Shown piece by piece: positions 7,990 through 15,892 of a stretch of 27,593 nucleotides of DNA. Origin of the DNA: an uncultured Aquincola sp. (GTDB lineage: Bacteria; Pseudomonadota; Gammaproteobacteria; Burkholderiales; Burkholderiaceae); NCBI GenBank assembly GCA_937883885.1, contig CAKZXL010000411.1:1-27593 (forward strand), read 5' to 3'. The stretch's first letter is position 1. Every line of letters starts with the position of its first letter. The notes beneath the pieces were generated by a model that worked only from the letters and a program-made list of their open reading frames with translations, ran no database searches and was not told the origin of the DNA. A program made the position numbers and the translations under genes.

Positions 7990-9122
7990 CCAAGAAGGCG
8001 CCTGCGATGGCGGGAGTCGCACCCGCCGCCGTGCCTGCCGGCTACGCCGGCATCCACGGCGGCATCGTGGATCTGCTCGATGCCGCGCGCCAGACGGCAG
8101 CGCGCAGCGTCAATGCGCTGATGACGGCCAGCTACTGGGAGATTGGCCGCCGCATCGTGGAGGCCGAGCAACAGGGCAAGCGGCGCGCGGGTTATGGCGA
8201 GCAGTTGATCGAGCGGCTGGCAAGCGACCTCACCCAGCAGTTCGGCCGTGGCTTCAGCCGTCAGAACCTGCAGCAGATGCGGTCGTTTTTTCTGACCCGG
8301 CCAATTCGCCAGACAGTGTCTGGCGAATCTTCCCCGGAGCCAGTGCGGCCTTGGCGGCTGGACGAGCTGGCGCAGGTCTTCACGCTGCCGTGGTCGGCCT
8401 ATGTGCGGCTGTTGTCGGTCAAGGACGAGCATGCGCGCCAGTTCTATGAAGCCGAGGCCTTGCGCGGCGGCTGGAGCGTGCGCCAGTTGGATCGGCAGAT
8501 CGGCAGCCAGTTCTACGAGCGCACGGCGCTGTCGAAAAACAAGGCGGCGATGCTGGCCAAGGGCGCGGTGGCCAAGCCCGAAGATGCCGTCGCGCCCGGC
8601 GATGCCATCAAAGACCCCTATGTGCTGGAGTTCCTCGACCTCAAGGACGAGTATTCGGAGTCCGATCTGGAGGCCGCCTTGATCCGGCGGCTGGAAGACT
8701 TCCTGCTCGAATTGGGTGAAGGGTTCACCTTCATTGGACGGCAGCGGCGCTTGCGCATCGACCAGACCTGGTATCGGGTGGACTTGCTGCTGTTCCATCG
8801 CAAGTTACGCTGCCTGGTCATCATCGACCTGAAGCTGGGGAGTCTGACGCATGCGGACGTGGGCCAGATGCACATGTACTGCAACTATGCCAAGGAACAC
8901 TGGGCCTATCCCGAGGAGAACCCGCCGGTGGGGCTGATTCTTTGTGCCGACAAGGGGCTCGCCCTGGCGCGGTATGCCCTGGAGGGCTTACCCACCAAGG
9001 TCATGGCGGCGAACTACCGGATGGTTCTGCCGGATACCGATGTGCTGCAAAAGGAACTGGAAAGCACGCGGCTCTTGCTGGAGTCTCGCGGAACGATTCG
9101 TCCCAAGACGTGGAAGCGGTAG
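7986..9122 (+). CDS. YhcG-type DUF1016 protein, PD-(D/E)XK nuclease family
   Basis: The 378-residue protein starts with ATG overlapping the int stop (ATGA), so it is translationally coupled to the integrase. The N-terminal DUF1016 domain (about residues 15-190) contains ARSVNALMTASYWEIGRRIVE and GRGFSRQNLQQMRSFF. The C-terminal nuclease domain shows YRVDLLLFHRKLRCLVIIDLK, with the D...(D/E)xK catalytic pattern, and GQMHMYCNY. A short linker insertion around residues 107-114 (IRQTVSGE) is encoded by a near-perfect DNA palindrome. YhcG-like proteins are common in mobile elements and restriction-modification neighbourhoods, but their role is poorly defined. Family assignment is firm; function is not. 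Confidence 0.9.
   Translation: MTKKAPAMAGVAPAAVPAGYAGIHGGIVDLLDAARQTAARSVNALMTASYWEIGRRIVEAEQQGKRRAGYGEQLIERLASDLTQQFGRGFSRQNLQQMRSFFLTRPIRQTVSGESSPEPVRPWRLDELAQVFTLPWSAYVRLLSVKDEHARQFYEAEALRGGWSVRQLDRQIGSQFYERTALSKNKAAMLAKGAVAKPEDAVAPGDAIKDPYVLEFLDLKDEYSESDLEAALIRRLEDFLLELGEGFTFIGRQRRLRIDQTWYRVDLLLFHRKLRCLVIIDLKLGSLTHADVGQMHMYCNYAKEHWAYPEENPPVGLILCADKGLALARYALEGLPTKVMAANYRMVLPDTDVLQKELESTRLLLESRGTIRPKTWKR
8304..8328. repeat. Perfect 12-bp inverted repeat inside the YhcG gene
   Basis: The arms ATTCGCCAGACA and TGTCTGGCGAAT are separated by one G. It falls in the variable linker of DUF1016, the segment IRQTVSGE. Confidence 0.9.
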
Positions 9123-9167
9123 ACACACCTGCGGAGCTATACGCCTGTTTGGAGATTGGGCAGAACC

Positions 9168-9956
9168 TCAGTCTGTAGTCGGTTTTACGGCTTTCTTCCG
9201 TGAGGAGGAAGAAGGCAACGACGGCAAACATTCAAACAAACGTTCCGCATAGACGAATCCCATCCGCCTTACTGCGTCCTGATCGAAATACAGTAGCCAT
9301 GCGGCAAGTAGCGCCAGCGAAATGAGCAATGTCAAGCCTGCGGCAAGCCCTGGATCGGCAAGGTGCACCAAGTCAAATTGGAGAGGTGCTACCTGCAAAA
9401 TCTTTGCAATCAACAATCCGTAGACGACGCCCATGAGGCACGACAGGATACCGACAGGCTTCATCGCCAGCATGTTGCGATGAAATCCATAGGCGATGTT
9501 CTCTTTCAGCAAGAGCTGCTTGTTGGAACGCGTGAGTTCGCGAAGCCGCTTAGTGGCACCGATGTAGATGTCGTCTGCCTTGTCTGGGTTTGCTGATTCT
9601 TCTTCTGCCGTTGGCATGGCGATACCCAACTTGGCAGTGATCGCCGTGTGATAACGCTGCTTGCTGACACCATCAAGGAACTTGTCGCGGTGGCGTAGTG
9701 CGATGGTCGTGGGCATGCCACCCCATTTTGAGACCAGCATCTCTTCAAGTTTTTTACCACGTCCGCGCGCTACGCTCGCGAGTGCATAGATAGCGCCGCA
9801 GCCGCCCAGCAGGCCGATCACACCTGTAAGCACAGGGTGCCGAGCCCCGTAGACGCACAACAGCGGCACCAGCACGGGTAAGGCCACAAGAAGGCCAGGG
9901 ATAACACGTGCCTTGCGCTCGTAGGGGTCTTTGACCAGTTCAAAAATTGTTGTCAT
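9168..9956 (-). CDS. Four-helix membrane protein of the defence-like locus
   Basis: The 262-residue protein has two hydrophobic segments near the N-terminus (about 18-37 and 41-62), a cytosolic central part (63-165) and two more (about 167-189 and 203-224), followed by a basic, Ser-rich tail. The central part begins KLEEMLVSKWGGMPTT, a motif I believe recurs in uncharacterised membrane proteins but cannot name. It starts six bases after the WYL regulator stop and so forms a two-gene operon with it. A membrane protein beside a conjugation-type defence locus could be an effector that depolarises or permeabilises the membrane, or a sensor. No enzymatic motif is visible. It converges with yhcG. 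Confidence 0.8.
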   Translation of the reverse strand: MTTIFELVKDPYERKARVIPGLLVALPVLVPLLCVYGARHPVLTGVIGLLGGCGAIYALASVARGRGKKLEEMLVSKWGGMPTTIALRHRDKFLDGVSKQRYHTAITAKLGIAMPTAEEESANPDKADDIYIGATKRLRELTRSNKQLLLKENIAYGFHRNMLAMKPVGILSCLMGVVYGLLIAKILQVAPLQFDLVHLADPGLAAGLTLLISLALLAAWLLYFDQDAVRRMGFVYAERLFECLPSLPSSSSRKKAVKPTTD

Positions 9957-9962
9957 GTGAAG

Positions 9963-10865
9963 TCAGGCCTGTGCCGCCAAGGCGTCGATATAGGGTTGGA
10001 TTTCATCGCGGTTTTTTAGCGTGATCTGCTGTGCGAGGGGGTCTGGTGCTTCCTTGGTATGCAAACCCAAACGTCTCAGCGTGTAGTACAGAAACGCTTG
10101 GCGGCATGGAAGTTTGACCTCTCCATCTTCCATGCCGTAGTCCAACTCTAAGACTCGTTTCTTGGCTGCAGGCAAATCGGGATGCGGTGCAAGTACCAGC
10201 GTCAATACAGTTTGCCAATGCGAATCTTGGTTGGAGTCCACTTGGGTCGCCTCGAAGCCATCGATGCGCAGGATTCGAGCAAGGACGAAATCGCTGAAGC
10301 GCTGGCGCTTGTGGCAAAACGCGCGCATGTGCCAGCGAAAACCGTCATTGCCAAGGGCGTGGGGAGACAGCAAGCGAACCGATTCATCCAACGACGTCAT
10401 GGACTGGTAGCTCACCAGAATGGATTCCTGCTGGCGGATTGCGCGCACCACTGCTTCGACGGTCTGCTCATTGATCGTGCGCCAAGGGGACGGGGCCCAA
10501 TCTGTCTCCGGCGCGGAGCCGATGAAGCTGGCCGTCGGCTCGACAATTCCCATCTTTGTCGCTAGCAGTTCTGCTAGATAGCGTTGCGCCGAGCTTCGTT
10601 GGTAAAGCGGGTGAAAACTCTGCGCTGCCGTGTAGGTCTTGGAGCTGCGGTCGTAAGTCAGGTTGCTCGGCGCCAACTCCATGTACTTGGAAATGTCCAG
10701 CGATGCCTGCGGGACCGAAATACCAAAGTGCTCGGTGAGATCCATCCGGTTGATGCGCCGCTCCCAGCGCAGACGGAAATCGATGAATTGAAGTCTGCTC
10801 TCCAGCCCCCAACTTAGCCCCTTAGGCTCAGCAGGTTCGGCGGCAGGAACGGAAGGTTTTTGCAT
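9963..10865 (-). CDS. WYL-domain transcriptional regulator (BrxR/CapW-like)
   Basis: The 300-residue protein has an N-terminal winged helix-turn-helix (about residues 20-80, including RINRMDLTEHFGISVPQASL). A WYL domain follows (about 135-205; the WYL-like strand reads RWHMRAF, with later conserved Arg in FVLARILRI), and then a C-terminal WCX-like extension. The order wHTH-WYL-WCX at ~300 residues is that of BrxR and CapW, homodimeric repressors that sit divergently in front of BREX and CBASS operons and are released on infection, probably by a nucleic-acid or nucleotide ligand. Its location, divergent from the MBL operon, fits this exactly. It probably represses both itself (with the membrane gene) and the facing operon. 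Confidence 0.87.
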   Translation of the reverse strand: MQKPSVPAAEPAEPKGLSWGLESRLQFIDFRLRWERRINRMDLTEHFGISVPQASLDISKYMELAPSNLTYDRSSKTYTAAQSFHPLYQRSSAQRYLAELLATKMGIVEPTASFIGSAPETDWAPSPWRTINEQTVEAVVRAIRQQESILVSYQSMTSLDESVRLLSPHALGNDGFRWHMRAFCHKRQRFSDFVLARILRIDGFEATQVDSNQDSHWQTVLTLVLAPHPDLPAAKKRVLELDYGMEDGEVKLPCRQAFLYYTLRRLGLHTKEAPDPLAQQITLKNRDEIQPYIDALAAQA

Positions 10866-10954
10866 CAGTCACGCCTAAAAAGTAGACGGATATAAAAAAT
10901 CGTCGTACATTAACTATACGCGATCATCCTTCGGTCGTCTACCCGGAGACCCCA
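10866..10954. promoter_or_regulatory. Divergent control region between the WYL regulator and the MBL operon
   Basis: This 89-base, AT-rich gap must hold both promoters. It contains the outer inverted repeat GTAGACG (10882-10888) and CGTCTAC (10936-10942), and an imperfect palindrome centred at 10912 (10904-10920, arms CGTACA and TATACG). These are candidate operators for the WYL dimer. TATAAAAAAT (10891-10900) and TATACG (10915-10920) are possible -10 sequences for the two directions, but no clean -35 pairs with them. RBS GGAG at 10945-10948 serves the GTG start at 10955. Confidence 0.55.
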
Positions 10955-12148
10955 GTGCCTACAACCATCACGTTTTTTCCCGTCGACAACGGGGACATGA
11001 CCCTCATCAAGTTCGGCGATCTCGACGCGACGACTCTGCTGATCGACGTAAACATCAGGCAAGACGCCGACGACCCTGACGGGGAGGCGCGCGATGTCGC
11101 CAAGGATTTGCGCGAACGACTGAAGAAGGATGAGAACGGCAGGCCGTATGTCGATGCGTTCCTGCTGAGCCACCCGGATCAAGACCATTGCCGAGGGTTG
11201 AAGCGACACTTCTACCTAGGGCCACTCGACAAGTACCCGGACGACAAGAAGGACGACAAGGACAAGAAAATCGTGATCCGCGAGATGTGGTCGTCCCCGA
11301 TCGTGTTTCGACGCGCCAGCAAGACGCACACCTTGAGCGACGACGCCAAGGCATTCAACACGGAGGCGCGTCGGCGCGTGCAACTGAACCGTGACAAGAA
11401 TTTCGCCGTCGGGAACGGTGACCGCATTCAGATCATGGGCGAGGACATCGACGGAAAAACCGATGATCTCACTTCGATTGTGCGGAAGGTGGACACGCGC
11501 TTTTCAACGATCAATGGCAAGAGTTCCGCATTCTTTTCTGCGTTTCTTTTGGCTCCACTGGACGCCCAGGATGACGAGGAAGAGGAAGAGTGCCTGGTCA
11601 AGAACCAGTCCAGCGTTATTCTGAACATCACGTTGGCGGCTGACGCGCAGACGCCGGATGGTGCGAAATTCCTTACTGGTGGCGATGCTGAGGTGTTCAT
11701 CTGGAACCGCCAGTGGCAACGCCACAAGGCTGAAGCAGATGTGCTTGAGTACGACATCATGCAGGCGCCTCATCATTGTTCCTGGCATGCGCTGTCCTAT
11801 GACAGCTGGTCCGACTACCGTGAAAAAGCCAAGCTCGATGCTGATGCTCGCAAGGCGCTTTCGCAGACCCGTGACGGCGCCGTCATCGTCGCCAGCTGCA
11901 AGCCGATTGCAGATGATGACAGCGATCCGCCCTGCATCCGTGCGAAGCGTGAGTACGTGACGATCGTGGACGAAGCAAAAGGCGAGTTCTACTGCACAGG
12001 CGAGTACCCCAGCGAAAAGTCCGTGGAACCGCTCGTTTTCACCGTAACCGCTCAGGGTGTGCAACCTCCCTCGAAGAAGGAGTCCGGATCGAAGGCCGCT
12101 GCCGTGGTGACCTCTGCGCGCACCCCCATGCCGCACGGAGCATCATGA
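10955..12148 (+). CDS. Metallo-beta-lactamase fold protein 1 (ComEC/Rec2-like MBL)
   Basis: The 397-residue protein starts with GTG six bases after GGAG. It carries the MBL metal-binding motif SHPDQDH (His73, Asp75, Asp77, His78), the GGDAE aspartate (Asp244) and APHHC (His273, His274). The arrangement is that of the hydrolase domain of ComEC-like proteins, suggesting a nucleic-acid or nucleotide phosphodiesterase. Charged insertions occur near residues 95-107 (Lys/Asp-rich) and 206-214 (acidic). The last ~30 residues after VEPLVFTVTAQ are Ser, Lys, Ala and Pro rich and look disordered, ending PHGAS. It is the first gene of the operon and overlaps the E2-E1-JAB gene by four bases (ATGA), the place a CD-NTase takes in CBASS. 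Substrate unknown. Confidence 0.85.
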   Translation: MPTTITFFPVDNGDMTLIKFGDLDATTLLIDVNIRQDADDPDGEARDVAKDLRERLKKDENGRPYVDAFLLSHPDQDHCRGLKRHFYLGPLDKYPDDKKDDKDKKIVIREMWSSPIVFRRASKTHTLSDDAKAFNTEARRRVQLNRDKNFAVGNGDRIQIMGEDIDGKTDDLTSIVRKVDTRFSTINGKSSAFFSAFLLAPLDAQDDEEEEECLVKNQSSVILNITLAADAQTPDGAKFLTGGDAEVFIWNRQWQRHKAEADVLEYDIMQAPHHCSWHALSYDSWSDYREKAKLDADARKALSQTRDGAVIVASCKPIADDDSDPPCIRAKREYVTIVDEAKGEFYCTGEYPSEKSVEPLVFTVTAQGVQPPSKKESGSKAAAVVTSARTPMPHGAS

Positions 12149-14400
12149 CGGGCACCATCGCAGACGCACTGCATCAACTTCAGCGGCATCGAGGCCTTAT
12201 CCGCGTTGGCGAGCCAAGGACAACTGGTGCATCGACGGAGATTGAAGTCGATGTTGCGGTCCAACTGCCGAACAGGTCTCGGCGCAATGGTATCTCTGAG
12301 ACCGGAGTGCGCACCGTCGAGACGTGCGTGCTGGTATTCGGTAGTGACTGGCCCCTGTCTGCACCCGAGCCCTTCTTACGTGCGGACTTCCCGCTCAACT
12401 TGCCGCACATCAACCCCCATCGCCAAGGCGAGTTAGTCTCGCCGTGCCTATTCGAAGGGTCGTTGAACGAGCTGCTGCATCGGTTTGGCCTGGACGCCGT
12501 TGTCGATCAGTTGATCGACTGGCTGCACAAGGCCGCGGCCGGAACACTCCTGGACCTGGAGCAGGGGTGGGAACCAACGCGCCGAGACAGCTGTCCTTCG
12601 ACCGTTGTATTCAGTGCCGAGAAGGTCGCGGCCGCCGCTCCCGCTGACGGCACGATTCTGGTGGTTCCCGCAGGCTACGTGACGATCGATGGCGGTCTGT
12701 ACGCCATCATCAACGCCGAACTGACCGCACAAGTCGATCCTGTGTTTTATCAGGATGTTCACAACGACAAGCTGGGCAAATGGGGGAACGGCCATGCCGC
12801 GGCCTTCATCGCGCGCGCTCCGATGACCGACGGCCTCCCGCATGTGATCGGACGCTATCAACCAGAGACAGTTGTCGATCTCGCGACGCTGCTCGATCGA
12901 GCAGCGGAGCTTGGTATTGATCGCGACGCTTTGGCCCAGGAAGTGGACGGTTATTTCGGACGCTCAATCCTGGATATGCGACAGGACTCGCATGGCTGGG
13001 TGCATGGTTTGTACGCGATTGTGATTCTGGCTGTGCAAAGGCCAGCGTCGCTTGTGGGCTCGCCAGGGAGGAGTGTCGAGGTATTGCCCTATGTGGTGCG
13101 CTATGAACTCAACGCTCAATCGCTCCTGGAGCGTAACGCCACGGTTCACCCGGCCTTTCACGCGCATGCGTTGTCTCCTGAACTGCTGGCAAGGACGTCC
13201 GGCATTCCATACGCAGCCACATCACAGCCGCTGGTCGTGCTCGGCTGCGGAAGCGTGGGATCGAAAGTCGCGATGCAACTGGGGCGAGCGGGCTTTGGTT
13301 CGATGACTTTCGTCGACAACGAACCCATGTCGCCTCACAACGCCGCGCGGCATGCACTCATTGAGCGGGCATCAGTTCTGGTTCCGCCTCGGAAGTCGGC
13401 GCTGATGAAGACAGCCTTTGAATCGCTGTCGCATCTTCAATCGCGAGCGTTCGACACCGACGCAGTGACTCTTTTGGTCGATCCGGAACAGTTTGCGGCA
13501 ACCGTTCCGCAGGATGCGGCCCTCATCGTGGATGCGACGGCGTCACTTCAGGTGCTGGCTGCAGAAACACAATCGGCAGCGTTGGATCAATCCCCAGCCC
13601 GATTGGCACGGATCGCGATGTATGGTCAGGGGCGCTGTGTGGCGGTATTGCTCGAAGGAGCTGGCCGTGCCGGCCGAGTTGACGACCTCACGGCGTTCTT
13701 GTTCGAGTGCTGCCGGTTTGCACCGGAACTGCGTGCGTCGATTGCCGGCGAGACGTCTGAGCCGACTCGGATTTTCGTGGGTGACAACTGTCATTCGCTG
13801 ACGATGCCTATGTCTGACGCCGTTGTTTCGCGGTCGACGTCACTGGCCGGCCTGCAACTGGAACGATGGCTCGTTGATGGGCTTCCGAAGGAAGCGACGC
13901 TTTGCGCCGGAATCTCAGATGCCGAAGGCCTTGGAATGGCATGGACCCGCGCCAGCCTTGGCCCGACCACTGCGCTTGAAGTCGCAGACGATGGTGGCTG
14001 GAACATTCGGGTCCTGTCCCCAGTTGCGCAAGCAATCCATGCTGATGCGCTGCGCTGGGGTGCTCTGGAAACAGGCGGCGCCTTGATCGGCCGCATCTCG
14101 TTTGAAAATCGAACCATCACCATTGCAGGCCTTGTTGAGGCACCGCCTGACAGTGTTCGAGAGGCCGCCCGCTTCGTCCTCGGAACCAACGGGCTTGTTC
14201 AAAATTTGCGCGCCGCAAACGCGGCCTCTTTGGGGTATCTCGCCTTTATAGGAACGTGGCACAGCCACCCGAAAGGCGGCGCACATTCGGGTATCGACCG
14301 AAATACATTGCGCGGCATCGCCGAGGATGCTGGCGGCCTTCCGGCCGTGTCGTTGGTATGGACTCCGACAGGACTCACGTGTGCGGTGGATCGCTGGTAG
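12145..14400 (+). CDS. E2-E1-JAB triple fusion (Cap2-Cap3-like conjugation and deconjugation protein)
   Basis: The 751-residue protein joins three ubiquitin-pathway modules. An E2-like domain covers about residues 1-145, with LPHINPHRQGELVSPC giving the candidate transfer Cys101. A linker domain follows (about 150-350). An E1/ThiF adenylation domain follows (about 350-610): GCGSVGS (Gly367-Gly372 nucleotide loop), VDNEPMSPHNAARH and candidate thioester Cys549 in DNCHSLTMPMSDA. The C-terminal JAB/MPN+ protease domain (about 620-751) has Glu642 (ETGGALIG) and HSHP...SGID (His706, His708, Asp718), all zinc-ligand and catalytic positions. In type II CBASS, Cap2 (E2-E1) attaches the CD-NTase to targets and the separate Cap3 (JAB) removes it. 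Here both are one chain. No CD-NTase is nearby. Confidence 0.9.
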   Translation: MTGTIADALHQLQRHRGLIRVGEPRTTGASTEIEVDVAVQLPNRSRRNGISETGVRTVETCVLVFGSDWPLSAPEPFLRADFPLNLPHINPHRQGELVSPCLFEGSLNELLHRFGLDAVVDQLIDWLHKAAAGTLLDLEQGWEPTRRDSCPSTVVFSAEKVAAAAPADGTILVVPAGYVTIDGGLYAIINAELTAQVDPVFYQDVHNDKLGKWGNGHAAAFIARAPMTDGLPHVIGRYQPETVVDLATLLDRAAELGIDRDALAQEVDGYFGRSILDMRQDSHGWVHGLYAIVILAVQRPASLVGSPGRSVEVLPYVVRYELNAQSLLERNATVHPAFHAHALSPELLARTSGIPYAATSQPLVVLGCGSVGSKVAMQLGRAGFGSMTFVDNEPMSPHNAARHALIERASVLVPPRKSALMKTAFESLSHLQSRAFDTDAVTLLVDPEQFAATVPQDAALIVDATASLQVLAAETQSAALDQSPARLARIAMYGQGRCVAVLLEGAGRAGRVDDLTAFLFECCRFAPELRASIAGETSEPTRIFVGDNCHSLTMPMSDAVVSRSTSLAGLQLERWLVDGLPKEATLCAGISDAEGLGMAWTRASLGPTTALEVADDGGWNIRVLSPVAQAIHADALRWGALETGGALIGRISFENRTITIAGLVEAPPDSVREAARFVLGTNGLVQNLRAANAASLGYLAFIGTWHSHPKGGAHSGIDRNTLRGIAEDAGGLPAVSLVWTPTGLTCAVDRW

Positions 14401-14445
14401 GTGCAAAGCCACCGGCACTTTGTTGGCATAAAACAAGAGGGATGT

Positions 14446-15516
14446 ATGGCTGACTACTTCGAGATCGACTTTCTTGGCGTCGAAACAGCGAAAAGCGGGG
14501 ACGCGATCACGCTGCGCTACTCGGTGAATGGCACCGAGGGCGTGCACGTTGTTGACGGTGGGTATCTGGATACGGGTGATCAGATAGTCGAGCATCTGAA
14601 GACGTACTATGGAACAACAGTCATCGACCATGTGATCCTCACGCACCCAGATCGCGATCACGCCAACGGACTACGAAAAGTCCTGGAGCAATGCACGGTC
14701 AGGAATCTTTGGATCAACCGGCCGTGGATATACGCGGACCAGTTGATCGATCGCTTTGAGACCTATGAATCGGTTGAAGCCCTGCGACGGAAGTTGCGCT
14801 CAATCTACGATGCCACGGCAATTCTTGAGGATATTGCGGTGGAGAAGGGAATTCCAATCCATGCCCCCCTTCAGGGGCAGAGCATCGGTCCGTTCGCGGT
14901 CATGGCACCTACCCTGGGGCGCTACTTGGACCTGATCGTGGACTCCGCGAAGACACCGGAAGCTGTCGAAGAAAGTGCTTTTGATAGCGCGCTGAGCAGC
15001 ATATTCCGGGCAGTGAAGGCCGCGACCGCCTACATCAAGTCCCTGTGGGGCGAGGAATATTTCCCGCCTGAGCCGACCAGTCGTGAGAATGAAATGAGTG
15101 TGGTGCAGTCGGCTGTCTTGAACGGTCATCGCGTCATGCTTACTGGCGATGCCGGGCGTGAAGCACTGCAGGAGGTGATCGACTACGCACCTTTCGTGGG
15201 ACTCGCGCTGCCAGGTATTCGGTATTTCCAAGTGCCCCATCACGGCGGGCGACACAACGTTTCGACCGAAGTCTTGGATCAACTGCTCGGCCCACGGTTG
15301 AACAGTATGCCGGACAAGCACCATTGGAATGCCATATGCAGTTCTGCCAAGGCGGATGAGGATCATCCGCGGAAGTCGGTGATTCGCGCCGTATTGCACC
15401 GGGGTGGGCACTGGGCGGCAACTGAAAGCCAGAACATACGCATCGGGGCAGGCATCACCCGCGATGGCTGGGTGCCGATTCCCCAGGCGGCGTATCCGGA
15501 AGATCAAGAAAATTGA
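14446..15516 (+). CDS. Metallo-beta-lactamase fold protein 2 (ComEC/Rec2-like MBL)
   Basis: I place the start at ATG 14446 (356 residues, MADYFEIDFLG), preceded by AGAGG; a GTG at 14401, right after the previous stop, is in frame but lacks a clear RBS. The MBL motifs are intact: THPDRDH (His67, Asp69, Asp71, His72), LTGDAG (Asp235) and VPHHGG (His265, His266). An inserted helical segment lies around residues 100-210. It is related to MBL protein 1 by fold but is clearly diverged and lacks the charged inserts and long tail. It closes the operon. Likely a hydrolase on nucleic acid, nucleotide or a similar phosphoester; the substrate cannot be read from the sequence. Confidence 0.85.
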   Translation: MADYFEIDFLGVETAKSGDAITLRYSVNGTEGVHVVDGGYLDTGDQIVEHLKTYYGTTVIDHVILTHPDRDHANGLRKVLEQCTVRNLWINRPWIYADQLIDRFETYESVEALRRKLRSIYDATAILEDIAVEKGIPIHAPLQGQSIGPFAVMAPTLGRYLDLIVDSAKTPEAVEESAFDSALSSIFRAVKAATAYIKSLWGEEYFPPEPTSRENEMSVVQSAVLNGHRVMLTGDAGREALQEVIDYAPFVGLALPGIRYFQVPHHGGRHNVSTEVLDQLLGPRLNSMPDKHHWNAICSSAKADEDHPRKSVIRAVLHRGGHWAATESQNIRIGAGITRDGWVPIPQAAYPEDQEN

Positions 15517-15892
15517 CAGCGCCTGAAGGCCAGCACCACTTTTCAACTGCCTGCTGACAACTTGGCCTGCATCCCGACGTTCCTTCGTCGGGCTCATGGG
15601 CTGCGCCCCGAGCTTCGTGCCGAATCGCAGTCATCCGGCTTCAAGCCCGGACGCTCTGATCTGGACTGACGCTTCGGACCTGCGCGCTACGCTTGTCAAT
15701 ACCGGGGTGGCTGCGTGGTGAGGTGTGGCGGCTTGCTGTTCCCTTCATCGTGCCACGGCGTGCTCGCCGTCAATGACTGCGCACCTTCGGCGCTTGCGGC
15801 CTGGCGGCCGTCTTCGATCTTTGACTGCTTGCGCTGCGCCGTGCCCTGCAAGGGCTGGGCAATTCCGCCCGGTAACCTTACAGGAGTTCACC
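15517..15892 (+). other. Intergenic junction between cargo and ICE backbone
   Basis: No gene is evident in this 376-base stretch. A hairpin CCCGACG-TTCCTT-CGTCGGG (15573-15592) lies soon after the MBL2 stop and may end the operon, although it has no T-tract. The sequence at about 15589-15648 is a degenerate copy of the 5' half of the dispersed intergenic repeat seen at 21914 and 23152, and marks the return to backbone. AGGAG before 15893 serves the next gene. No clear promoter is seen. Confidence 0.5.

Noticed and set aside
9168..15516. Complete type II CBASS
   Set aside because: No nucleotidyltransferase (CD-NTase) motif (GS...DxD) is found in any frame of the locus; only Cap2/Cap3-like modules and a CapW-like regulator are present.
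10955..15516. Bil/Bub-type ubiquitin-like operon
   Set aside because: No small beta-grasp protein with a Gly-Gly-like end is present, and E1, E2 and JAB are one chain rather than separate genes.
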